Source: an uncultured Prevotellaceae bacterium
GTDB taxonomy: Bacteria; Bacteroidota; Bacteroidia; Bacteroidales; Bacteroidaceae
NCBI GenBank assembly: GCA_900315075.1
Contig: OMXV01000006.1
Span: 38,452-102,451 of the forward strand
Reading direction: 5' to 3'
DNA length: 64,000 bases
This document shows, in pieces, positions 25,852 through 33,129 of this stretch. Numbering within the stretch: position 1 is the stretch's first letter; every line of letters begins with the position of its first letter. The notes below the pieces were generated by a model, which saw only the letters and a program-made list of their open reading frames with translations, had not been told where the DNA came from and searched no databases. A program made the position numbers and the translations under genes.

Positions 25852-26643
25852 TTAGATGACACCATGCGTGTTGAATTCTTCCCAGGAGAGTTCACCCGTC
25901 AGAGTAAGTTCAAAAGCAGCTAACCATTTTACAGCCCATGCCATGACTGACGCGGCAGACGTCACCTGAGCACCAATCTTAATGTCTTCAGCTTGAGCTG
26001 TACAGAGATAGTATTGGTCGTTGTCGTCACGAAGAAGATGGAAAGGACGAACTCCCAATCCTTCAATAAGTTCATCAATGTCGGGCTCTACGAGATAGAC
26101 ACGAACAGAACTGCCCATCGTCTGTTGGGGATGGTTGTTATTATATACAGCCATAACAGTCCACTTGTTATCACCCATGACTCCCAGGGAAAGTTCACCT
26201 ATCCAGCAAAGACGACCATCGTCTAATTTGTCCAACTGGAAATATGGAAAAGCGTGTTGCATCGCTGCTTTTTCTGCTGCAAGAAGACCAGGGTCGCGCT
26301 CATACCATTGTTGAACGGCTAATTTCCCTTGGGGAATGGTAATCGTAGAACGAGTGCCTTTGTCAGTAACACTGCCTGTCGGGCTGATAGAAACCTTCTT
26401 GCCTTCAAGAAGTCTGCGTTTCAAATCTTCACGCATCTTCTTTAATGCCACATCATCGGTGTCGCCTGCTAATTTTCCTTTGGGAATGGAGATTGTTGAT
26501 GCGTTTTCCGGTCCTGTCACATTACCTGTAGGGCTGATGGAAACCTTTTTACCCTCCATTAGTTTACGCTTCAGTTCTTCACGCTTACGTTTCAGCATCT
26601 CATCATCGGCCAAACGGCCTGCGGGAATAATAATTATTTTCAT
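25852..26643 (-). CDS. E2-like (UBC-fold) protein with N-terminal tandem repeats
   Basis: The protein has 263 residues. Residues 5-52 and 53-102 are imperfect 50-residue repeats, each with a basic helix (REELKRKL, REDLKRRL) and GKKVSISPTG; a third copy begins at 103 and is cut short. The C-terminal domain (about 115-258) follows a prokaryotic E2/UBC pattern: LCWIGEL strand, KWTVMAVYNN strand, HP turn, RPFHLLRDDNDQYYLC with His202 and Cys214, then helices containing MAWAVKWLAAFELTLTGEL. Cys214 is the candidate thioester residue. E2 proteins take a ubiquitin-like protein from E1 and pass it on. The family call is by pattern only; a non-catalytic UBC-like domain remains possible. Confidence 0.6.
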   Translation of the reverse strand: MKIIIIPAGRLADDEMLKRKREELKRKLMEGKKVSISPTGNVTGPENASTISIPKGKLAGDTDDVALKKMREDLKRRLLEGKKVSISPTGSVTDKGTRSTITIPQGKLAVQQWYERDPGLLAAEKAAMQHAFPYFQLDKLDDGRLCWIGELSLGVMGDNKWTVMAVYNNNHPQQTMGSSVRVYLVEPDIDELIEGLGVRPFHLLRDDNDQYYLCTAQAEDIKIGAQVTSAASVMAWAVKWLAAFELTLTGELSWEEFNTHGVI

Positions 26644-26679
26644 ATGTATTTATTTATAAGTTATTGTTTTTATCGTCTT

Positions 26680-27180
26680 TTACCAACCACCACGTCTTCT
26701 TTTCATGTGTTGGTTTATGTCTTCACTCTCCATAGATCCTGGCTTTGGTCCGTTAATACGGCTCCAATAGTCACGATCTAACTCATCGTCATACACCACA
26801 CCATCTCGGTCGCGAACCTTACCGATGGATTCCACGTTCATGGACCATCCACTATGGTCGCGAATGCTTCCGTCGTGCATACCACCCATAGCCATGTCAA
26901 ACAATGTCGAAGAGGATGTTTCTGAGGCCTGTGCCATTTGGTCGATACAATTACTGATTCCTTCCAACATGTTGTTCATGCTTCGTTTGTGAATGTCGTA
27001 GTCACCGTGGTGGTCTCCGTTAATGACTAATTCTATGATATGGCAGAAATGGTCCACATGTTCTTTATAAAATCTTTGTTGTACACCGTCTTGCCAAACA
27101 GCAGCGGTCACATCTGCCTGAGCACGAAGCTGTCGCTCTATTTCTTGGAGCTGGAATGCAAAATCGGGAATGTTTGCCAT
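26680..27180 (-). CDS. WXG100-related protein (W-x-D) with C-terminal RRRGGW tail
   Basis: The protein has 166 residues. The N-terminal half is helical with Trp29-Gln-Asp31 followed by GVQQRFYKEHVDHF, aligning with SWKDEQFRKYNEEF and HWSDSKFEEFDEEF in the next two small proteins, so it is a divergent third member of the set. The second half is Asp/Gly/Met-rich and less ordered. It ends HMKRRRGGW. Ubiquitin ends LRLRGG; a single extra Trp after the Gly-Gly would need trimming, and a JAMM protease is encoded two genes downstream. This could be the conjugated protein, but no beta-grasp fold is evident, so the idea rests on the tail. Confidence 0.62.
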   Translation of the reverse strand: MANIPDFAFQLQEIERQLRAQADVTAAVWQDGVQQRFYKEHVDHFCHIIELVINGDHHGDYDIHKRSMNNMLEGISNCIDQMAQASETSSSTLFDMAMGGMHDGSIRDHSGWSMNVESIGKVRDRDGVVYDDELDRDYWSRINGPKPGSMESEDINQHMKRRRGGW

Positions 27181-27182
27181 AA

Positions 27183-28025
27183 TTATAATAATTTTATGTT
27201 GTTACGGCTATATCCACAGATACAAATAGAAAGAGGACGCCCACATCTGCTGCATTTAGCTACACGGTTGGCATCCGCTGCATTATGACGGTTCAACTCG
27301 TCAATTTGTTCTTTTCTGACTTTTGCATCAGAGTTCCTAATAATCTTTCGTTTGTCATATTTGTCAAGTATTTTTATATCTTCGGGAATTCGATTGCCAT
27401 GAGATGAAATTCGTATATTCAAATACTTTTCAACAATCTCTAAGATTTTCCTGAGTTTCTTGGTCGCCTCATCTGTCTGATACGTTCCTAATGACTCCAA
27501 CAAGTCGTCACCACCGGTGACGAACATGGCAGGAGCCTTATAATTCCAGTCTTCCTTATATTCTTTGCATTGAGATACTACTTTTTGGGCGATTTCGTAG
27601 TTCTTCTCCCATTTCTCGCAATTACGCCGAGCCCTTTCATAGTCGGCTCTGGCGGCTGCCACCATAGCTCCAGCTGCACCTACTGAGACAGTACCGACAA
27701 CGCCTCTTCCGACAGTAATCATAGCTGCGGCCACACCTTCACCTCCATCGTCCATGCTGTTTCTGAGGCTTTCACGCGCTGACTCTAATTGTGCTTCAGC
27801 AGCTGCCAATCTACTTTCTGCCGCGGTCAGGCGTTCTTTTGCCTCTTCATATTTTTGCTTTACTATTTCAAGCTGTTGCTCCATCACTTCAACCACTCCT
27901 ACCAAATAATCAGCGATGGCCTTCTGTACCTTTAGGACGGAGTCTGCAGCATATTCAAAGGCGTTATTCAATTCGCCTAAGGAGTTGTGGTCGAGAATGC
28001 ATGCTTTGGAATTACTCATAGCCAT
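27183..28025 (-). CDS. Coiled-coil protein with Ala/Gly/Val-rich segment and C-terminal zinc ribbon
   Basis: The protein has 280 residues. Residues about 30-90 are a long coiled coil (VKQKYEEAKERLTAAESRLAAAEAQL type). Residues about 98-125 are rich in Ala, Gly and Val and could enter a membrane or pack as a hairpin; another helix follows to about 170. The C-terminus has Cys258-x2-Cys261-G and Cys267-x-Cys269, a likely zinc ribbon. It starts 5 bp after a WXG100-like gene and ends 2 bp before the RRRGGW protein. The helical N-terminus followed by a variable region resembles the plan of type VII substrates, so it may be secreted, but no toxin domain was recognised. Confidence 0.62.
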   Translation of the reverse strand: MAMSNSKACILDHNSLGELNNAFEYAADSVLKVQKAIADYLVGVVEVMEQQLEIVKQKYEEAKERLTAAESRLAAAEAQLESARESLRNSMDDGGEGVAAAMITVGRGVVGTVSVGAAGAMVAAARADYERARRNCEKWEKNYEIAQKVVSQCKEYKEDWNYKAPAMFVTGGDDLLESLGTYQTDEATKKLRKILEIVEKYLNIRISSHGNRIPEDIKILDKYDKRKIIRNSDAKVRKEQIDELNRHNAADANRVAKCSRCGRPLSICICGYSRNNIKLL

Positions 28026-28030
28026 TTCTT

Positions 28031-28318
28031 TCAGAATCCCACACCATCAATTTTCAGGAGTACGTCAATACGTTGTTGTATGTAACTCTTTGCCCATTCC
28101 TCGTATTTCTTTGACAGTTCGTCGATAAGATCCTTACTTGAACGAAACTCTTCATCGAATTCTTCAAACTTGGAATCACTCCAGTGCTCATTTACGGTAG
28201 ATAATGCCGTGTTGATCATGTCGTATAAATCGTTCAGATTCTCTGACATACTAATCAATTCCTTTTGCAGCTCTTCTAATGATTCTACACTGGTATATGC
28301 TTTTGATGGATCTGGCAT
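28031..28318 (-). CDS. WXG100-like helical-hairpin protein 2 (W-x-D)
   Basis: The protein has 95 residues, the size of WXG100/ESAT-6 proteins. Two amphipathic helices flank a turn with Trp46-Ser-Asp48 (EHWSDSKFEEFDEEF), where classical members have Trp-x-Gly. No signal peptide or Cys is present, as in WXG100 proteins. These form dimers that are exported by, and belong to, type VII systems. It lies 12 bp after its paralogue and may pair with it. I see no YxxxD/E export signal at the C-terminus. Confidence 0.78.
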   Translation of the reverse strand: MPDPSKAYTSVESLEELQKELISMSENLNDLYDMINTALSTVNEHWSDSKFEEFDEEFRSSKDLIDELSKKYEEWAKSYIQQRIDVLLKIDGVGF

Positions 28319-28330
28319 AGTCGTATTATT

Positions 28331-28603
28331 TTAAAGGTCTGTATATTCATGAATAATTTCTTCTAATTTCTGTAACGGGCCTTCTTCAAACTCGTTAATC
28401 TTGTCACAGAGAGGGGGAAATTCTTCTTTGTCTTTTGAGAATTCCTCGTTGTACTTTCTGAATTGCTCGTCCTTCCAAGAATTGGCAACTTCTTCGAGTG
28501 CTCGTTCTGTTCGTTTTAATTGTTCTTGCAAGTCGTCAACTGCATCTCTAAGTTGGCCGCGGAATGTACGCATGGCCTCCCAGTCATTAATTACTTGTGC
28601 CAT
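28331..28603 (-). CDS. WXG100-like helical-hairpin protein 1 (W-x-D)
   Basis: The protein has 90 residues and two predicted helices either side of NSWKDEQFRKYNEEF, with Trp43-Lys-Asp45 at the position of the WXG turn. Charged residues dominate, and there is no signal peptide. Its ATG is 1 bp after the stop of the FtsK/EssC-like ATPase, the usual partner that recognises WXG100 proteins. It probably forms a heterodimer with the next gene product. Confidence 0.8.
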   Translation of the reverse strand: MAQVINDWEAMRTFRGQLRDAVDDLQEQLKRTERALEEVANSWKDEQFRKYNEEFSKDKEEFPPLCDKINEFEEGPLQKLEEIIHEYTDL

Positions 28604-28604
28604 A

Positions 28605-31600
28605 TCACTTATAAGGTTTAAATTTTATGGTTAGATTTCTATTATGATCTCTGTAATATGCCCTAAATTTGGAACTTGGACGGTTGAAAACGAATAATTT
28701 ATTGGCAATAGATGTGCCAACAACCTTATTCGAGTCATTCTCAGACATCTGTAGGGCTATTCGATAGTTGAACGTATTTAAAAGATTGCCAATTCGAGCG
28801 AGGCTTTCCAAATTATCTACTTGGAGTATGGTAAACACGCCATAAGTAGGCCCTGTGCGCAAGATATAATCGAGCAATTTGCCACAATCTGAGACATCGT
28901 CACCTCGACGGCCACCACGGTCAAACATTCTGGCCAATTGGAAAGCATAGAAAGAAAGGTATATGTGATTCATCGCTCTTGTCTCGTCGTTCTTTCGGAT
29001 TTCTATCTCTGCCTGAATTTCCGACAAATATGCTGTTACCTCATTCAATCTATTTGCCATTTTTACTGTAAATGGGAGTGACAAAAATGTATCATTTATT
29101 TCAGCCATTTCATCTTCTGAACCTCGAATGAAGTTGAATACATAGAAAGATCCTGAATCATCTGTATGAGCTGTAGTTGTCGACAACGTTGCATAGTAGG
29201 CTATACGTTGGGCAACATTAGGTTCACCTCCAACAACTAGTACATTGTTGCCTGCCTCTTTACGTAGGGTGGCACAGACGTCGGTCTCATTGATTGCTAT
29301 GCTTTCTCCGAAATAGATACCGACTTCGTCGGGTATGTAGCTTGTATAACGGTGGTTGTCAATTATACGGCGTTGTCCAAATGCCGGTAAGTCGTTACCA
29401 CGGAACACGGTCATTCTGGCGGGGCTGATATCAGTTCGCTTGCTGTGTGCAGAAACCTTATCAAGAAGCTCATTGATATCGTTCATGGAAATAAAGAATC
29501 CTTTAACACGTGTGTTGTCAAATTGAGAGCCTGATTCGCTATTATAAATACACTCACCTGTCCTTAGCTGAGGCATACGCATTGTTGAAGGAAGAGTAAT
29601 CAACGCAGCGAAATCATTCATGGAACTCTTGAATACAACGCGGTTGGCAATTAAATCCTTGGGGAGGATAGAGCCGGAAGGTAGCCGTTGAGTGGCAAGA
29701 ATCAAGTTAATGCCGAACTTTCTAAACTCTTGTATGATAATATGTATTTTTGAGTTTGCATCTCGACTGATAGCATCATTTTCTATCTCAAAGATTTTTT
29801 GGAATTCATCAATTATCACTAATAACCTTGGAACTCGCATTTCCGGGTGTCGTGCTTTAAGGTCAACAATATTGCTGACATCGTTTTCACGGCAAAGTGT
29901 CATTCTTCTGTTTCCTTCCTCCACTAATTCCGTCAAAATGCTCAATCCGAACTCACGTTCTGCTTCTGGTGCTATGACCTTGGCATGTGGGAGCTTGTGA
30001 TTTGCATAGGTGTTGAACTCAACACCCGAGAAGTCTATCAAATAAAGATTCAGTTCATCAGGAGAGTAATTGACTATTGCATTACAGATGATGGAATGTA
30101 GAAACACACTCTTACCAGAACCAGGAATTCCGATGACAACAGCAGAGTTTTGGCCACTCTCTTGAGTGATTTTTAATTTGGCAACCTGTTTCTCATCTGA
30201 GATACCAAAAGCAATCTCTGCATGATGGGCGGATTTGTTTGTCCACCAATCCTCTTCAGCTGGCAAGTAGTCAGCTAGTAACACCTTCTCGTCATCCCTA
30301 ACTTCAAATCCCTTGTTGGCAAAATGTACAACGTGGGTTAACTCATCATCCGTGAGAATCTCCAATTGGCATAGTGGACGATTGTCAATCAGCTGATTAG
30401 CAAAGTCGATAGTTGAGCAGAATTGAAGTGCTTCGTCTGATATACGCCCCATAATTTTGTTTGCTTCTTCATTCCTATTCAATTCATCCTCATCAATCAA
30501 CATGATGACATTAACGCCAGCATTGATGCCATTACGCAAGATGGAATTAAGTATGGATATCGTATCTCCACCAAATCCCATAGGGAATCCTTTGATGACT
30601 AGCACTTGATATGTTTCCTTGTTTTCTTTTTTCTGATTATATTCTAATAGGCTGTTGATAGGATTTTGTAGCAGGTTTAGCTTTATGTCGGCAATGTGGT
30701 TCTTCATCCAATCCATGAGTTTTCTTACATCGTCATTTTTTACACAAAGGCTGTAAACCTCACGGTTGAGTCGTGTAAGAACATTGCTTGTGCCGCTCAT
30801 TTCCTCGGTATCGACCATCGACACTTGTATCATGCCGGGCTGTGAAGAAGCTATCAAACGTCCTAATAGGGTTGTGACGAAACGCTCAGCTTTGTTTTTT
30901 GTCGATTTGTCGTATCGGATTATTAAGTTCTTTGTGTTAAGGAAATCAAAGAAAACACGTTTCCTAATAGTCAGTTCTTTATCCTCAAAAGTAGCAATTT
31001 GAACATCATTTCCTAATAATAAACGTGTAGGTGGTAATAGGTTTTTCGCCTCAATCTTGTCCCAGACATTACTTGATGCAGAGGCCATGTCATAGTATAA
31101 ATCGAAGAATTTTGTTGACTCTTTCTCTATTTGCTGAAGAATACCATCTGTTTGATTGAATATTGACAAAAGATTTTGATATAGTGTGGTAATCTCAGAT
31201 TTAACATGGTTTATTCTAAGAGTACCTTTTAGTTTCTCATCATTTATCTGTCGAGTTATTTTTATCTTATTGTCATCAAGCTCTTTCTTCAATGCAGACA
31301 GAATATGCTCTTTGCTACTCAGATTGATGCTTTCTAATTCACGAATCTGTTTTTTAGACTCCTCTACGGCATTTTCAATCCTTTTGTTCAGTTGGCTGAT
31401 AGTGGCGTGTTGTAATTTCGACAGAGAACCGTCAAGCTGCTCCATATCTTCACGATATGCATTCATGGCATCATGGATGACCCCATCTATTTTAGGGAAG
31501 AACTCTTCAATGGTTTGTATGGCATGCCAATAGTTATCTATATGATATTCAGCCTCATCGTCATGAGATTGAAATACTTTCACATATTTCTCCTCTTTGG

Positions 31601-32405
31601 GAAGGAGTGCCTTGAGGGATGAGAAAATAGTCGTTAATTGCTTTTCGTAAGAATTATATCTGTCTTGGTATTCGGAAGACAAATTGAATGTTGGACGTTC
31701 CAACCATTGATGCTCAACTATTTTAGGTTGAGATTGCAACAATTCTAATTCCATTTGTTTCTTCTGAAGATTCTTTTCCCTCTCGGCCTCTTTTCGCTTT
31801 AGATTATCTATTTCCTTTTGCTTTTCAGATAGTTGCCTTTGTTGTTCCGCCAATATTTGGTTTTTTGACTGTAATTCTTTTTGTTTGTTGACCAAATCTT
31901 CCTCTTGGTCTTTTATCACGTGCTCCAACTCATCTTTGTCAAGACTGATTTTCTGACGGTCAGCATTAATCCTATCGCGCTCCTCTGTCCCTGAGATTTG
32001 ACGAATTGTCGTGATTAAATTTGGAATGTTCTTGGCTGTAGTCCAGTGAAGCATGTTGTCGATGCTCAATTCAGAATTATCGTCAATATCTAAAAGTGAA
32101 AGGTCCCAAAGTGTCAGAGGCCCATACATTTCGCCATTCTCCTTATAATAAAAAGAGGTCGTGTCAAGATTCATGCTTATGTTTGATGGTTGGTAAGCCT
32201 CCCTTGTGTTTGATGGTTGGTGGATTTCCGTGATTATTAAAAAGTCTTTTAATTCAGGATATGATGATGCAGGACGGAAATCTCCTATAGGTAGTTTTTT
32301 TACCAGTGTGTCCGTCATCAATTGCAACTCTCTCATAGTGTCCAGATCGTATGGACCATATTGTTCGTTGTCTAATAGGACTAAATATTGCATGTTTACA
32401 TTCAT
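28605..32405 (-). CDS. FtsK/SpoIIIE-EssC-like ATPase with N-terminal GYF_2-like domains and coiled coils
   Basis: The protein has 1266 residues. Two GYF_2-like modules (about 6-50 and 84-135; LLDNEQYGPYDLDTMREL and YYKENGEMYGPLTLWDL) occupy the place taken by FHA domains in EssC. A coiled coil (about 145-225) and a long helical region (about 240-440) follow. Three FtsK-type modules come next. The first (about 465-700) lacks a Walker A. The second is complete with GIPGSGKS (759-766) and LLVIIDEFQ (about 861-869). The third (about 1005-1266) has a degenerate VVGGEPN. No membrane helix is evident, unlike EccC/EssC. The ATPase probably energises export of the W-x-D proteins, perhaps docking to the small membrane proteins of the cluster. 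It is the first gene of the cluster. Confidence 0.85.
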   Translation of the reverse strand: MNVNMQYLVLLDNEQYGPYDLDTMRELQLMTDTLVKKLPIGDFRPASSYPELKDFLIITEIHQPSNTREAYQPSNISMNLDTTSFYYKENGEMYGPLTLWDLSLLDIDDNSELSIDNMLHWTTAKNIPNLITTIRQISGTEERDRINADRQKISLDKDELEHVIKDQEEDLVNKQKELQSKNQILAEQQRQLSEKQKEIDNLKRKEAEREKNLQKKQMELELLQSQPKIVEHQWLERPTFNLSSEYQDRYNSYEKQLTTIFSSLKALLPKEEKYVKVFQSHDDEAEYHIDNYWHAIQTIEEFFPKIDGVIHDAMNAYREDMEQLDGSLSKLQHATISQLNKRIENAVEESKKQIRELESINLSSKEHILSALKKELDDNKIKITRQINDEKLKGTLRINHVKSEITTLYQNLLSIFNQTDGILQQIEKESTKFFDLYYDMASASSNVWDKIEAKNLLPPTRLLLGNDVQIATFEDKELTIRKRVFFDFLNTKNLIIRYDKSTKNKAERFVTTLLGRLIASSQPGMIQVSMVDTEEMSGTSNVLTRLNREVYSLCVKNDDVRKLMDWMKNHIADIKLNLLQNPINSLLEYNQKKENKETYQVLVIKGFPMGFGGDTISILNSILRNGINAGVNVIMLIDEDELNRNEEANKIMGRISDEALQFCSTIDFANQLIDNRPLCQLEILTDDELTHVVHFANKGFEVRDDEKVLLADYLPAEEDWWTNKSAHHAEIAFGISDEKQVAKLKITQESGQNSAVVIGIPGSGKSVFLHSIICNAIVNYSPDELNLYLIDFSGVEFNTYANHKLPHAKVIAPEAEREFGLSILTELVEEGNRRMTLCRENDVSNIVDLKARHPEMRVPRLLVIIDEFQKIFEIENDAISRDANSKIHIIIQEFRKFGINLILATQRLPSGSILPKDLIANRVVFKSSMNDFAALITLPSTMRMPQLRTGECIYNSESGSQFDNTRVKGFFISMNDINELLDKVSAHSKRTDISPARMTVFRGNDLPAFGQRRIIDNHRYTSYIPDEVGIYFGESIAINETDVCATLRKEAGNNVLVVGGEPNVAQRIAYYATLSTTTAHTDDSGSFYVFNFIRGSEDEMAEINDTFLSLPFTVKMANRLNEVTAYLSEIQAEIEIRKNDETRAMNHIYLSFYAFQLARMFDRGGRRGDDVSDCGKLLDYILRTGPTYGVFTILQVDNLESLARIGNLLNTFNYRIALQMSENDSNKVVGTSIANKLFVFNRPSSKFRAYYRDHNRNLTIKFKPYK

Positions 32406-33129
32406 AATGAAATAAAATTGTAAAGCACAAAATATAAATAATGTATATTAAAAAGATGTAAAATACATCTCTTCTGTTGAAAAAAAGTTGAAGAAGTTCT
32501 ATAAACCATTGATAGATAAAAACAGAAAAAGCGTTCACCATTCGCAACTTGTTTATCCGTATTGGTTACCGACAAATTATCTATTCCATTAACAAATGTT
32601 GAATAGTTCACGCCTATAAGCGTGAATCTTCAAACAACTTGTTCCCATGGAAATGTAAACTATTACGTTAACATCGATAGAATGTTGGCGGTATTCATAC
32701 GGTGAAAACAAGAGCTTAAAGTTCATTTGTAAAGATGTACGAATGGGAACAGCGCAATTATTTCTTTAAAACTACGATTATGCTCCCTATGGGGTATCCA
32801 CGTATTTGCGGAAAAACCCGAATTAAATTATTAATCTCTTTTCTTTTATTGGATGATTTGGTTAGTTCTTTTTAGTTTGCAAATTTAACTATTTTCTTTC
32901 ATTATTCAAGCGATTTTTCAAAAAAAAATTTTAAATCCCCCAAAGTATTATTGTAAATTGTAAAAACCTTATCAAACATAAAGAAATTATGTCAAAAAAG
33001 TTAACTCTGTCATGGAAAAATATTGATAATTGATAGGGAAATAGCAAAAAACTCATTTTTTAATTGCATATTCATTCTTTTTTTCCTAAATTTGCGCAAA
33101 ACTATGTAATACACTAAAAATTGGATACT
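32406..33129. other. 724-bp AT-rich divergent intergenic region
   Basis: I find no convincing gene here. It contains a hairpin TTCACGC/GCGTGAA (32607-32613 and 32620-32626), an 8-bp inverted pair GTTCCCAT/ATGGGAAC 94 bp apart (32641-32648 and 32743-32750), and a GC-richer patch at 32781-32815 (CCCTATGGGGTATCCACG then GCGGAAAAACCC). No strict TAnnTTTG was found for the minus-strand cluster. The nearest is a spaced variant near 32425-32434. The region must carry control for the ATPase cluster and for the FAD/Fe-S enzyme; a small RNA is possible but unproved. Confidence 0.5.
33064..33094 (+). promoter_or_regulatory. Promoter of the FAD/Fe-S dehydrogenase
   Basis: TTG (33064-33066), 20 bp, then TAAATTTG (33087-33094) is a full Bacteroidetes-type promoter. 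It is placed 35 bp before the ATG at 33130. Confidence 0.82.

Larger units (their letters stand above)
21368..32405 (-). other. Twelve-gene type VII-secretion-like / ubiquitin-like conjugation cluster
   Basis: Twelve same-strand genes with gaps of 1 to 68 bp and one overlap run from the ATPase gene (32405) to a small membrane protein (21368). In order of transcription they encode an FtsK/EssC-like ATPase, two W-x-D proteins of WXG100 size, a coiled-coil zinc-ribbon protein, a third W-x-D protein with an RRRGGW tail, an E2-like protein, a JAMM protease, an E1-like enzyme, two small membrane proteins, a Sel1/EF-Tu-II-like protein and a third membrane protein. Secretion-type ATPase plus WXG100-like proteins point to type VII secretion. 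E1, E2 and JAMM point to ubiquitin-like tagging. The combined function is inference. The cluster looks AT-rich compared with flanking metabolic genes, which could mean transfer. Confidence 0.75.
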
